Below, piece by piece: positions 38,901-53,900 of a stretch of 64,000 bases of DNA. The notes beneath the pieces are model-generated. The model searched no databases. It was not told the DNA's origin and worked only from the letters and a program-made list of their open reading frames with translations. A program made the position numbers and the translations under genes. The stretch spans positions 19,835,754 through 19,899,753 of the forward strand of contig VZDJ01000623.1 of NCBI GenBank assembly GCA_008694505.1. The letters run 5' to 3'. Each line of letters starts with the position of its first letter. The stretch's first letter is position 1. This DNA comes from Cyanoderma ruficeps (lineage: Eukaryota > Chordata > Aves > Passeriformes > Timaliidae).

Positions 38901-41900
38901 TTATTTCTAAAGAGTCTGTCACTATAAGATTACTGTGCTCATTAAGAAATTTGAAAATGAAGAGCCAAATTTTAACATAAAACAAGTGTGCTGCATGCAA
39001 AGGCAAGAGATTTCCCCACTGTGGAGGGGTGTATGCTGGGAGACACAAAAACTTGCCCATGACCCTATGTTAATGTGGCACAATGTTGAGTCTCCACTTG
39101 GACTTTTTAAATCCATATAAGCAAACCCATGTCCCTCCTATCTACTAAAGAGAGAATTAGATTGCACATAGAAAGGACCTTGCTTGGGGAGCTCTTTTAT
39201 TCCTCCACAATGGGAGTGGAAGGTGGGAAAGGAGAAAATCACAGTAGAGAAGTATACTTTAGCTCTTCTATGAGGTTAGAATCGATGTTAATCTAATGTT
39301 TCCCATTCTGGTTCAGGTTTCTCTTGTAAGTTATTAGCTTTCCCCATGATGCTTGTAATTACCAATATATATACATGTGGTATGATGAGCTGACTTTTCA
39401 GCAGGTACTGGAATGACTCTCGTCTGCCTGCTGTGACTAGTCAAAAACATGGGAGATTAAATTTAGTTATCCAGATTAAATTCAGAATAAAATAGCATGT
39501 CCAATATATTTTTGTGATGTATTTTCTTTCTTCTCTGTCTAGCCATTCATTTGAAGAAGATGATATTTTCAGTAACTCAAAGAGAAGGAATTCTGCTGGA
39601 CTGAATGGAGTTCTCTCTGAAGAGCCTGATGCTGGAGTCACTGGAGGAATGCCTAAAACGTCACATCTCCAAAGAATAATATCAATTGAAGAAGATCACC
39701 TACCCCAGCTTCTTGACAGGCTGGTTGATAAGCAGATGAGCAGATGGACTGGAGAAGATGAAAATACTTTTGAGACAGAAATGAATAACAAAGCCAGAGA
39801 GCAATCAATGGAACACTCACCATCATCTTCTAGAGAGCAGCCTGTAGGGAAGGAAACACTGTCAAATGTAAGAGGACAAAAGAGACCTCACCTTGAGTAG
39901 AGTGTGAAGTTCTGGGCCCTATGGTTTAAGGAGAATGTGAAGGTCCTTGAATGCATCCAGAGGAGGGCCACCGAGCTGGTGGGTGGGCTGCAAAGTGTGT
40001 CCTCTGAGGAGTGGCTGAGGGCTCTGGGTTTGTCCAGTTTGGAAAAACAGGCTGAGAGACAACTCCCTTACTCTCCACAGTTTCCTGAAGAGGGGAAGAG
40101 GAGAGGGAGGTGCCGATCCTTTCTCCCTGGGATGCAGCGATAGGGTGCGTGGGAACAGTTCAATGTTGCCTCTGGGGAGGCTTGACATTAGGAAGCATTT
40201 CTTTAGTGAGAGGGTGTCCAGACACAGGAATGGGCTTCCTAGGAAGGTGATCCATGCCACAAGACTGTCAGTGTTTAAGAGGCTTTTTGATAATGCCCTT
40301 CATAACATGCTTTAACTTTTGGTCAGCCCTGAAGTGGTCAGGCAGTTGGACTAGGTTGCTGTAGGTCCCATCCAACTGGAACTCTTCTGTTCTGTTCTGT
40401 TCTGTTCTGTTCTGTTCTGTTCTGTTCTGTTCTGTTCTATTCTATTCTATTCTATTCTATTCTATTCTATTCTGAAGGACCTTGGATGCCATGAGGTGGT
40501 GTCAAAGGTTAATGCGTTATTCCTGGAATCTAAAATTATTTCGTTTTCTTTCTTGAAGTGTGACAAACTAAGCCATTGCATGTAGTGGGTGATGAAAATG
40601 TACTGCAGACAAATGCTGAAGGTGCAAAGGAGGGAAACTCAACCTAAAGGAGTGGTAACTGCAGACAATCCATGCATAGATTTACATTTGAAGGACTGTT
40701 TAGGGGAAGGGAAGTTAAGCCTTGTAATAGGTGATACAAGAAGATACAGTGGAAGGTAGAAATGGTCTTAAAAAAGAAGCAAATCTTTTTTTAAAAAAAT
40801 TGGTTTTCTTTTAGTTTGTTTTTTTTTTTTTTTGCCATAAGGTGATATTTCTGATATTTCTCATATTCTGATACTTTTGAGTCAGCTTTGGTAGCTGTTA
40901 CATTATCTGAGAAATAATGAGAGGAATATCATTACTTTTTAATTATTTTCGAAAATACTTTTTTTAGCAAATTGAAATCCTATCTTTTTTCAGCTCTAGC
41001 TTGTATATGCATGTTAGCAATGAATTCCCCATTCAGTAATAATCCTTAAAACAGTGTGCTGGAAGGTACATTTCTTTGTAGTCTAAAGTTCTCTTTGCAC
41101 TGCTGTTGCTTCAGAGCTAGCTGTGCTTGTTTTCTAATTTTAGAATCATTGTTAAGGATTACTCATTTTTAGGTTCTTGAAGCACATATTAAAAAGATTA
41201 AAGTATAGGAAAAATTGGTTTGCTTGGTCATAATTACATGGTTCTTTTAGAAGAAGCAAGCCTATCTTAAAAATTATGATAGAATTATGCCATGGTTACA
41301 TAATAATTTCTAAGTGGTACCTTTTAATAAAACATTAAGGGTACAGAAAACAGTTTTGTATTTTGAAATTATTTAATTCAATGCATGCTTTCTGCTTGCT
41401 GTATGACTTATTTTCTATCACATTTTCAAAGCATGGCATCACTGGATTTTAGGATGACAAAAGCCAGATAGCTCATCCTATCCAGTTAGGACAAGCCTGT
41501 CCTGCCAGCCCTGTTCCAGCAGTCATGCCCCTTGAAAGCTCATCCTATCAGCTGGGTAGGAACTACATCTTGTTTTATATTATATTTTGTTATATTGATA
41601 TATATATATCTATATATTTCTGTTGTATTTCTATTATATTCTATTATAACTAGTCTACAAAGGTTTTTGTATGACATGGAATATGTGCATTCCATGATCT
41701 TATTGCTTACTGCATGGAACTCAGGCTCCTAGCTGCTGGCATTAAGCCTTGCTAATAAGCATAGTCAGAGTAGTTCAGCTGCTAATCCTGTATGACCTAC
41801 TACACCTTATAGGTGAGTAGAACCAATGTTGGCAGCAGTGCATGAGGCCAAGCAGCTGCTGTTTTATCTGGGAATTGTCAGTCAGGTAGAGCATTTTTCT

Positions 41901-44900
41901 GAGTGGCTGTGAAGTCACTGCATTAACATTACCAGAAATGTCACTGGGAAAGCACCTGAAGAAACCCTAATGGAAATAAAAGCAAGATTTTCTATCCAAA
42001 ACTTCTGCATGAGATTCACTTCCTCTCCCCTCTGATCTTTCAATATGGAATATGAAGCACTTTGTTTATACCTGTAATCTCCCACATTTGTGTTAAATTA
42101 AAGCTAAGTGTGTTACTTTACCTGGCTGTTTATATAAATATCACTCAAAGGAAACACCTGGGGAAGACTTTTTCAGACTGCATTGTAAACTAAAATAAAT
42201 TTTCATCCCACTGCTATTCCATTTTCCCATCAGCACTTTGTTGAAGCAGACTATGGAGTAGCTTATGCCCTAGCATAGTGTTCACATGCAGATTTAAAAT
42301 CAAGTTTGATTATTAAGGTTATTTTCATGACTGGGCTTGATAAATCTCAGTGAATAATGGTTTCTGATCGTGTTGGGAGTTAAGCTGAAGGCCTCTGGGA
42401 TCTTTGAGTCTTAGTGCTACTGGAGTGTGTATGACCACCAGGGACAAAGTAATTCAGGTCATGCAGTCCATATATTTGGCTATTATTCTCAGAAGCACTG
42501 TGATAATACTGCCAAGCTGATGATTGTATGTTAACTTGTTTTATTTCCCAGAGCACACAGACTAATAAGCTGGGAATGGCTTTTAGCAGGACTGAGAATG
42601 TGCTTTGTATAAATTCATATGTGCTACTAGTAGCCTGTAGTTGCCATGGGGTTTAGAATTTTAATAGAAAAGGAAAATAAGAAACCCCTCTGTGATTGTG
42701 GTGGGCTATAAGCCCAGCTCATAAAAGAGACATGTATTTTTGTCCCCAAAATTTACAGCAGTGAATGATTTTATTTTTTTTTTTCACACAGAAGAAGACA
42801 GCAGCTCAAGCCTATGTGGTTTGGGGTTTTTTCCCCATCAAGAGCAACTCTCTATTTATTCTTCTTTCTCTAAGACTTCTGTATCTATGTAGAAAACAAT
42901 TCCAAGTGTATACTTCAATGTCTCATTCAAAGGAGTGTTGGGCAGTGAATTCAGTACTGGTGTCTTCATGAAGGCAGCAGTCTCCTGGACCCTGCACATC
43001 AAAATGACTGGCAGAGGGCCCTTCCCTCCCTCCTCTCCCTTTCCCTGCTCTCCCTCCTTGAAACCCACACCTCAACAAACTAATGTCAGAAACCATCCAT
43101 GATCTTGCTCCTCTTCTACAGCCTTGAAAGCAAACTTTCTATCTCCCTCTTCCTCCACCTTTACACAAAATAGAAGAGACCAGCAAGGGCACCCCCTGCA
43201 AACCAGCTGGTGCCACAGAGTGCTTCCCTAAGCAACTCCTGATCTACATACAAAAGAATGACGACCTACTTGATAGAGGAGATGGATATTCTCTCCAGCA
43301 TCCACTTAGCTTAGCCTGCAGTAAGCAGGACCTGGAAAAGCAGAATGAATTGTGGTTCCTTCTGCTTAAAAAGTGAAATTGCAGAAACATAGCTGAATTT
43401 TTACAGCCTGATTAACTGGTCTAATTCTCTGTCTCTGTCTTTCCTCCATTCTTCTGCCTGTAATGTTAAACAGATGTAGAAAGGCAGTAATTGGATGGAA
43501 GTTCTTGGCTCTATGGTAGCAGCAGAGAGAAAAATCTGGTGGCCTAAGCCAAAAAATTATGACTTTGCTTCTGTTATCTAGATGAAGATGTGCTGCTTCC
43601 TCTGTGTCATTGGTATAGGATGAAGCTACTGAGCAGAACTGTGTGTAGCTGTATAAATTTTGATTTGTGGCCATGAACATAAACTGTTTTATTTTGGCAG
43701 TTTCATACACAGGTTCATATTCAGTATACTTCCAGAGCTCAGTGCAAATCACTGCAATTCAGATGATCTGGAATGATGCATGGCAAACATCTGAAATGCT
43801 GAGTTATTTTAAGAAACAGAATATTGCTTCATGAGTAATGAAGAATATCATAGGATAAAATCTATCCTTTTCCCCATATCAGCCTTTAACTGGGGAGGCA
43901 GCAGGATTTATAGAACAGTTGGAGGCTAATTTTTACTCTTACTTGAAGGAGGAGAGAATAAGCTCTGTCCCAGACCGCTTATTCAAGATCATTTTTGTGG
44001 GCAATTCGAGTGTCGGAAAGACTTCATTCTTAAGAAGATTTTGTGAAGATCGTTTTTTCCCAGGCACAGCTGCTACTGTAGGTAAGTTTAACAAAAAATA
44101 ACTTTTATTATTTTTGTTCTGACAGTACTTAACAGTTTTTACTGAGATCAGGGCCTGTAGTATAAAACAGAAACATACAGTTGTTGTAAAAGTGGGACAT
44201 GCAAAGTGAGTTCTCCTAAACTGGAAAGCACTTAATTGATGGAGAGGTTTCAGATTAGAATCTGTACTGAAATCCTGGCCAGCACTGAGACAAATCAGAA
44301 AAATTCTACTGATTTCTGTGTAGCTATGTAGAATTTCCTTGTAGATCTCACATTTCTGAAACAGATATCCTGTCCTCTGGACTGCACTGTAACAACAATT
44401 CCACCTTTATATCTAATTGCTATCCCTCTAAGTAATCTGATTTTGTTTTAGAGAGGAGGTGGAATATCCGAATCCCCTGCTTGAAAATTTAGCATTATAC
44501 TAATCACCAAAAAAATGTCAGTCCAGTGTTTCCAAATCCAAAGTGTTCAAAGCCTATGTTATTCATACCTTGCCTGAAGTGTAGACTGAGCTTTCAAAAG
44601 TCAGCCACAAAATCAAGGTAAAAAACTCTAGTCTAGGTTATTGCAATGCAGCTGGGTTAAATGACCAGATTCTTTATGCTTATCCTGTATTGAAACCTTA
44701 CTTATTCTGGAGCATATATGACATAAAGCTTACCTCCTTCAAGGTGAGCTTAGTAATGTCCTGGTTTTTCACTGACTGTATCTTCATTAACTGGAATGGG
44801 AGCTTAGACATCTATCTGCAGTTGTCAGTTCATATATCCTATAGACCTAAAGGCTGTGTGTTGTCCATGTTGTCCTGTAATTGGCTGAGACACTTCTCTA

Positions 44901-47900
44901 CACTCTGGGCTCTTACACTGTGTGTGCAATTTTCTAGAGGATAAACACAGGAATGAGTCTGAACTTTTTTCCTCTTTTGGCTGGTCATCCAGGGTTCTTG
45001 CAAAGAAAATGGCAGGAAAGCATTTGTCATAGCTTTGATTTAGTGTGCACATCAATGAGTTTCACAGGTGTCGGCTATGGCTGGCAAGGTGCAGACAATG
45101 CAAAAGCCAAGTGAACAGTTTGGAGAGGAGTGTTCTCAATGAATTTCTACAGAATAGTTCGAATTTATTCCCTTGACATACAAGCAATAGATATATCCTC
45201 CATACAGTTTTTTTTCATTGCCCATTGAAGGAATACAGGCATAGGTGCTTCTCCATTAATGCCATTGGTAAAAATCCCATTTTTGTGGAAAATGGCCCCA
45301 AAGATACTGTTGCTGACTTACTGAGATCCCTTCTAACCTGAAGGGATATTCACTATTCAATGATTCTCTCATTTTATGATACAGTTCAATGTGATACAAA
45401 AAAAAGTAGGTTGTCATTAGGAGGAGGTAGTGACTGATTAACATTTAAGACTCTAATTATTGTTATAAATATCCAGATAATACATCTTCACAGATTAGAG
45501 GAATTGGGAGAGGATTAATTTAAAAGTTTAAATAAATGAATTTTCATCTCCACTAACCTAAACAAAGTGAGCTCATCTTCAATGTAATGAATAGGGGAAG
45601 AGATTCTCCACATGTTCAGTCCATCTATCTTCAGCATTTATCTTAGGATCCACTGTTCCCTGTGCCATGCCTTGTGTTTTTCCACTAACTGTAGAAGGCT
45701 CCCATGTGGTTAGCTCAGGCTAAACGAACACATTTCACACAACTGATGTTATGCAGTGAGTTCCAGGCTAAATGACTTAGACTACTGTGGACTGTCAAAT
45801 AGACCATTGACTCATGTTCTGTGATTTGGAAAGTGACTTATCTTGCATATTTTACAAAACTGAACTACTCTACTACCATTCAGTATTTTGTTGCTGGAGA
45901 ACTTCAAGCAAACCAAAGCTCTTGTCATCTGATATCTGGAGACTCTAGACATAATTTTTAATGCAGTGCCTGTCTTTTTGCTTTTCTGGAATTGTTGCTA
46001 TTTGCTGGATCCAGTTTTCAAAGATCAAACTTGTAAAGATTCAGCTTACCTTGAATTTCTGTTGCAGGTGTGGATTACAACGTGAGAACTGTCACAGTAG
46101 ATCACACCCAGGTAGCGCTGCAGCTCTGGGACACGGCTGGCCAGGAACGGTGAGGAAGGTGCTCTTGTGGTTCAGCCCTGGCAGTCAGCCCAGCCGTGGG
46201 GCTGCTCCCTCATCTGCTGGCATGGAGGAGGGAATTGGAGGGATGAAAGTGGCAAAGCTCCTTGTTTGAAATAAAGACAGTATGATAAAATTTAACTCCA
46301 TGCCAGTCAAAACCCGTACGCATTTTAAGGTCTTGCTTCCTTGAATCATGTGTTTGAAGATTATTAAGTGTGGACCTAATCCTGCTTCTTAGGAGAGGAT
46401 CAAATACAGGAGCATTCCTAATAGAGCCAGTGGATTCACAGTTTAGCTCATTCCTTTGCAGCACTAATGTGCTGATTTGCTGCTATGTCCACTGCCAGTC
46501 TGTAAAAAGCATTCTTAATTAAGCTCTGAAAATTTAGTACCAGACTCTTTCTTTAGGAAGAAGACTGATTTTAAAATGCACCTGGAATTATTTCTGCAAC
46601 AGAAAATACTTTAATAGATGAAAAAGAGGTGTTTACTTTTTTCTAAAGAAATACCATTGTAGTAGAACTCCATGTTCTTTTGTAAAATTTCAGTGGTAAT
46701 TTCCTTCCCCATCTCCTCACCTCTTGTGCAATTTTCTATTACTAAAAGCAAGGATGATAATGACAAACTGCATTTTCTACATGAAGCTTGGGAAAAAGGT
46801 CTCCAAAAACCTAGCTTGCTTTAGAAGAGCACTTAGTGAGGGGAAATTTCTGCTCCAAGCTTAAAATGAAAGAGGTGAGAGAAGGTGAGATATGCAGGTA
46901 ATTATCCAGCCTAAACCAGAATCAGTTAAAGAAAGCAGGGGGAGCTTTTCCAATCACTTTGTTTTAAAAAATCCTTTTATTGAAAAATATTTTTTTTCCA
47001 AATAATTTATTTGCCTTTGCATGGAGGAATTACTGTAAATTTTAACTTGTCAGATTGTTGCTTCTGTTGAAGAGAGCTGTAACCAGATTCTCACTTGTAG
47101 GTACCGAAGCATTACCAAGCAGTTTTTCAGAAAAGCTGATGGTGTCATTGTGATGTATGACATAACAGCAAAAGACACATTCACAGCTGTCAAGCAGTGG
47201 CTGATAAGCATTGAGGTAACCTGACACAACTTTAGATCTAAACTCTGGTGTCATTCTCTACCTTCTTCTGAACAAGGGCTGTTAGCAGGGTAAAACAGAG
47301 AGCACCATGTTTCTTGTGTTGCCACAATTATATTTTTGCTTGTGAGTTTGGTCTGCACTGTTGCCGCTGAAGTTGTTTTTCATCTCTATTTGTATGAAAA
47401 AAAATCATAGTTCCAGGGTTTCTGGTGGGAAAATCCCAGCATGGAGTCCTCTGATTTCTCATGCAGGGAGCTGAGCTGAAGGACTCCAACTGGATCACTG
47501 CTAGCACTGAGAGGTGTTTGGGATCAGTGACGGTGATCTGGTCGTCACTGGTGATCACTAGCAGTTTGATAACCAAGTGTGTATCTCGTGGAAAATAGAC
47601 TATATTGTGAATGTAAGCCATAAAGTTAGAACTATGTAATCTACATTAGTGCGGTGAAACTGCCTCGTGAAAGAGTTCATTTTCCTGGGGATCTTCCTTT
47701 CAACCACTTGAAAAGAAAATCATAGTCCATGCTACAGAGTGACATCAGTTAGTTTAAAAATAAAACCTATTAAGAGTGTAAGCAATGGAATTTGCTTGTG
47801 GCCAGAACAAAGAGTAAAAATAAAACTGAGGCAGCTGCCACAAAGAGCTGACTTGTAGCAAGAATGAAGTGTGACTTCCTGTTTGCACACTGAAAAAGTA

Positions 47901-50900
47901 AGGGACAAATCGATATGCAAAGATCATTTAGTCTGATTTTATTGGGCATATGCTCTAGTATGACACTCTGTTTTCCAGAATAACCAAGAGGTGACTTTGG
48001 GAGTTTGGATTAGGACTCAGTCATTTTAATGCCTGCAAACAGTCATAGTTATTCCAGATATGAGTAGCCTTACTGCAGTACTATTATCTTGCATCTGGAA
48101 AGAACAGGCCCTTGCTAATTGTATGATCTTAATGAATCAGTGGCATTTTTTAATTCAGTATGGTAAAAGCTAGAGGAGCATTGCTGATTTTGATTCAGAA
48201 AAATGGAATATTGTGGTCAAAACTTTTTTCCAAGCTGTAATAGTTCACTCTTCTTTACTAACTAATTTTTGTTTGCTGCAAACTGTTGCTAAGTTGGACA
48301 TACTGCCAAATCCATTTACTGCTGTAGCATTCAGCCCACCTAATGAAAGCACTCACTGTGATAATTATAACCCTTTTCAGAATGAATTTTGATTTCTGTC
48401 TATTTTATGTATTTTTTGGGGCCTATTCTGTGTATTTCTTCACTATTTCGTGTAACTAATTTGGTATAATGGTACCCAGGTGTTGCCACTTTTTTTCCTG
48501 GCCATGTAATTAGAAAAGCAGTGGCTGTAAACACATAATATCTGAGCCTGTGTAGCATGGTGGTTTTCTCTCTCCCCCATTTTAATATAGAGTCTAATGA
48601 GCTTTTGTGCTGTTATTTTAAAAAAATCCCTAGTCAGTGTAATCTTAGCATTATGTCTTTTTTGTGTCTTTCATCCAGCGTCAATTCCTGACATATTTGT
48701 AAGCAAAGTAGCACATACCTGGTTTGTGTGAAGCCTTAAATGTCTTGTTATAGTGTGACATTTGTTAGCTTTAGTCCTCTTCATCTGTGATCTTTTGAAT
48801 TCAAGACTTCAGCTGATATTTGCTATTTATTCTGCAGGAGGCAACTGGGGAGAATGTGCCTGTTCTTTTGTTGGGTAACAAAACCGATAACGAAAAGGAG
48901 CGCGAGGTCCCGATGGGAATGGGAGACCATCTTGCAAAGGTACTGTACTGAGGGAACTCCTTACAAGGCTTGAAGGTGAAGGTTTTAAAATGGAGCCTCA
49001 ACGTGTCTACATTCATAGAAACACAGATTAATGTTAGTCAGACAGGAATCTTTAAGGATTAGGAATCCCATCACACTCTTCAATTCATCTTTCAACGATG
49101 TAAGTGCGGATAATTATAGTACTTACAACACTGCTTAGATAAAGAGAACACCCTAAAACCAAACCAATCAAATAAAAAACCCTAAACCAAACCAAAAAGA
49201 GAGTAGAGAAGAAAAATATTTAAGAATTCACTCTCATTGTGTCTCCTCTGTCTCTGTTCTCTTTCTCTATTTTTTTTACTTGCTGCTTCTTTTCTCTCTC
49301 TTTTTTTTTCCTCTCTTTTTTTCCTGAGAAAGGATTCTTAACATAGAGATAATTTGGGGACCTTTTCTCCCTCCTACCTCCTGTAAAACCACAGAAGACC
49401 ATCTGTTACTCCTGTGGTAGGAGTAGAAAACATGTTTACTTTTAGTAACTTTCCATCATGGAGATAAAATAAGTAAGAGTTAACAGTCTGCATCTACCAG
49501 AGCACTGGTGATCCATGGGCATAATTTAAGCATTCAAGGGACTGCAAATACCAGATACTTGTTTAAATTCTTGTGTACCGTGTCCATCAATTTTTCCTTT
49601 GAATTTCTTTATGCAGTGCTTATAGTTTGAACATGAATGCGTGCAGAATATTCATTTGTTTAGAAGTAAGTAATCAAAATATTGCTGAAGTATTCACTGA
49701 ATTGGTAGGAATATACCTAAATTAAACAGTGTCCTGGATTTCACATATTTGTTCACATATTTATTCACCTGTTTTGCCTTTGAAAATAGATTTACTGCCA
49801 GTAATAAAAAGGGTATTTTCTAAATTTGAATTGCAGTTGAATTGTTCTACCAAGAAAGGTTGCTGCTAGCCACCTCTCTGTAACTGAAAGAATTAGGGCC
49901 AAGTCTCTCTTTGTCTTATTTTGATTATTCACATAGCCTTTTGAAATTATACCTCCCTATTCAGGTGTCCATTATTTGTTTTTTGTCTGAGAGGATTATC
50001 AGCCTTGAACTTTATCCCCCAAAGGTTCTCCCTTGAGGAAATCAACTTTATTTTGCTTGTGTGCATGGAAATGTAGATAACTTTGAGACCCTAGAAGTTA
50101 GGAGGGACTCCCGAGTGTAACACTGAATCCTTCTGTGAAAAAACAAGTGACACATAAATGCTAAATGGACAGAGAGTAGGTGTCTTGCATGTCATCTTGC
50201 TCTAAAAAAACTGTACTAGTAAAACGAAGATGAATCATTCTAGTATATAGAGCTCACAGCCCACCAGGCTATTAATTCTAACATGTCATGCAAGAAAATA
50301 AAATGTTTTGCATAAGTAAAACAAAAAGTTGTCAAATAAGATGGTTATAATCAAATGAATGGATCTGAATGAGTCATTTGAATGTTTGAATGTGCTGCCT
50401 GAGGTAGTTAAGAGAAGGAATGATTAATGGCAATGGATTAGTTGAAAAGCAGCATAGATATAATTAAATTATAATAATTTGCTTGCTGAGCTAATAATAA
50501 CCATGAATTTTAATGAAATATTAATTCTTGCTAAATGGCTGTGTAATTCCTATGAAACCACATACCACTGTCTCTGTTAGTGTATGCAGTTGAGTTACTT
50601 ATTTTGTGAATAATCCCATGAATTACTCACAAATGATCCCAAATGCATAGGGCTAGATGCTGACCTGATACTAATTTGTACAGCCATATTTAGTGAAAAC
50701 AAGCTCTTCTTGTGAGGCCAAGAGTCAGTTTAGGCTGCTGAAGTCCAACAGTTTTAAGGATTGTTTCAGTGTCTCACAGGATGGGATTGGTTTTACCCAG
50801 CTTTTTCTGTAGTTAGAAAGGAACATGTATTTTCAGGGGGCATTTCAGCCCAGCTGTATTAACCCTTGCTTTGCTTCAGTCCCACATCTTGCAAGCACTG

Positions 50901-53900
50901 TACTATACTACAGCTTTGGTCGGAAACCCAAGGGCTTCCATTATAATGCACTTGTCACAACTTCTCTGCAAGGTGGGCAGCGCAATCAATTTTTAAAAGG
51001 AATAAAGGCAGCCTGAAGGGAGTTGTCATTTGAGAAGATGGTAGTTCCAGTGTGTTTGTTATACCCTGTGAAAGAGAGAATGGAATGAGCACAGGGATTG
51101 TGGACGTCCATTTGACTTTTTTTAGCAGAGGATCCAGAAGAAAAACACCACATAACAAATTTCTCTTTAGCTTAGCTTGATCCAGTGATCAAGAGTTTGT
51201 ATGAGCACAAAAAGAGTGTTCAGATCATGTTGTGAGCATCCAGGAACAGCCAATGTTCTGTTTGAGTGGATAAGCAGAAGCACTGCCAATCATTTAAATG
51301 AAATGTCTTACGATAAAGGTGCTGCTCAGACATTATTATATCTGCCTTATCTTATTTTGGCCCTGCACATACTTCCTGAGTGATCTTAAATGGGTCAATA
51401 AACCGTACTCTAACGCTGTTCCTCAACTATAAAATAAGATAATAATGCCTTGTCTGCCTTGGGTTTGCAGAGTATATGTGCTTCATGGAATGAGCACTGT
51501 TTCTGTATATTCATACAGTGTCTCCTTTGTCAACCTGTCACTGCCATTCTTACACAAATACTGCTAATGAGGGAGCTATTCTCAGAGTGATGCTGCTTTA
51601 CAGGACACAAAATTGCCCAGCTCTCTCTGGTAATAATACATTTTCCTCCCTATTCTTTAGCTGTCTGCTGATTTGTAGGTAAATTTTTAGTATGAAGTAA
51701 TTGCCAGTAGTCTCCAAGGTTCAATAGCTAATTTATGGATGGAGATGGTTGGCATTTCCGAGCTTAATAATTATATGTGTCCTGCCTGCTCCTAGTTTAT
51801 GCTCCTTGTGTATTCTATCAATTAAAATTTCCTCTTTGAATCAAGAAAATGGCATGCTATATTTCCAGACTATCTCCCCTTTCACACAAGAACCTTTTTG
51901 CTAGACTCAGAGAATTAAGCACTCATTAAGAATTGAGTTTAAATAGTTATCTTTCCATCCAAGCAGTTTGTTGAAAAATCCATTCAGATTCATGCCAGCA
52001 TAAATGAAGTTATCACTGAGAGTTCTGCTCTAGTGATGCTCTGTTATATGTGGGGAAGATGTTGGAGTAGTACCACTCTCAGCTTGACTGATATAAAATA
52101 CCTATAAACTGACCACAATAGGTTTTCTATTACAGTTCAGATCAGCTGGGCAGAAAAAGCAAGTGCAATTTTTATTTCAAGCTTCTGTTTGCATAGCTAG
52201 CAAGAAATTCGACCCGGTTAAATTTTATCTTAAAACTTTTCTAAGAAAAGCAAGAGAACCATAGGGTTGCATTACTGTAAATGTTATAGATGTTTAAAAA
52301 AATCAATAAAATGCCTGTTCAACACTGACGTTGCCTGCTTGCTTCCTTCTCTGCTTTTCTGTGCTTAGCTGGTCATCAAGAAATTATTGCACGTTGTTCA
52401 ATCCTTTTTTTCATTAGAACAAACAATATAACCATTGACAACATATCCAAAACTGACACTGGATAACTCTGAAGCACTTTTTTTAGAGCTGCTAAGACAA
52501 AGTACTGTATTATGAAATTATTTTTCCCTCTTTTTGTCTCTGAAATTTCATGAAGATGACATAAATTTCCAAAAGTTGTGCAATTCTGGAAGCATGGTAT
52601 ATAGGAAAAAAAAATCAGATAAAAACTGAAATACCTGGTCATTTTAATGGAAAGTTTTGAAAACTGAATTATAAGTGTCTTCTGAAGAGTGGTTAAATAA
52701 GTATAAGTGCTGTAAATACAGTTAATAGCAAACAAATGAAAATATGCAGACGTGATTGTAATTTTCTAAGGTACTGGCTTACTCACTTGAATTTTAAGCT
52801 ACTGCTATAAATAGCAAAAAGACATAGAGAAAAGTACAAAGTGAATAGAAATTTGAAATCTGGATGAGTAAAAGGACATGTAGTAATACCACAGAGGCAA
52901 TGTAGGTGACCTTCATTTTAGTAGGCTGTGAAAGTAGACAGGTGTCTATTTAGGAGGATAATCTGTCATTCCCTTTCAAACTTCTCTGCCAGGTCAGGCT
53001 CTTGTGCAGATGATCTCTTGCACTTGCATTTATAAGACTTCAGCTGAAATGCTGAGAATCTCTCCCAAGATTTGATCATTTACCCACTGTTCCTAATTCC
53101 AAAGCTCCCAGGGGAGTACAAAACTGAAGGATGCAGGCTGACTGTGAAAGAAGGTGCAGAAAATTTTCACAAGTACAAAAAGATGAAAGAAGAGTTACTG
53201 GAATTCTCTTCACTTGCTTTGTCCAGCACTCAGTGTTGTGGGAATTGCCTGATCATCAACAAGGGAAGTTCACAAGACTTAGTACCTTACAAGAGCTGTT
53301 TTCATTTGAGCTCTGACATCAAAAGCCACCCTGCAGAACAAGTATCTGCTAAGAGAAGCATATAGTTTTTATTTGTGAGGCACATTTGGACTTCTTTTGT
53401 TACTCTTTGCTGTTAGCTCTAGAATTAAAATCCTAAGGTGATCTGTTTCTCCTTCTTTATTTTCATGTTTCAATATATCTGTGTTGCTCTTTTTGCAGCT
53501 GGAGCGAGACATTGTGCAAAAATGATTGATATGGTCTTTCTCTTTGATTGTAGGATTACAATTTAATTTTCTATGAATGCAGTGCATATTCTGGGTACAA
53601 TGTGGAAAAGTCCGTGCTTCACTTAGCTAGGTAAGAAGAAAACAACAAAGAGTTTTTTATGTGCCTGACTGCCCTGTAACTGATGACATTGTGAATTCTT
53701 TTTGTTTAATTAGTATTATATTAATGTTTTTATTAGTTTTATATTTATTAGTTATAAGAACTCAGGATGGTGAAATATGCATTGCTTTTAAACTGCTCTA
53801 TAGCCTGACCCTGTTGCTCTGACTGAGACTCCCTCAGGATCACGAAGAGTTATACTGCTGAAACTCTGTATGGATCCAGAAACATCTGGATTGTTGCTAG

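Larger units (their letters stand above)
39868..43882 (+). other. CRACR2A: Intron between coding exons 11 and 12
   Basis: 4.0 kb, phase 0. A CR1 3' end and its pentanucleotide tail occupy the first 600 bases. A TA-rich block lies at about 41.57-41.65 kb and a pyrimidine-rich patch at about 43.02-43.16 kb. No exon recognised. Confidence 0.8.

Noticed and set aside
39904..40260. 79- and 113-codon frames
   Set aside because: They lie inside the CR1 3' end.
45300..45370. Possible CR1 tail
   Set aside because: One phrase resembles the tail but the body upstream does not; too weak for a feature.
53072..53365. 97-codon + frame just before coding exon 16
   Set aside because: Exon 15 (phase 0) joins exon 16 directly to restore the conserved Rab core, so an extra exon would break the GTPase fold.
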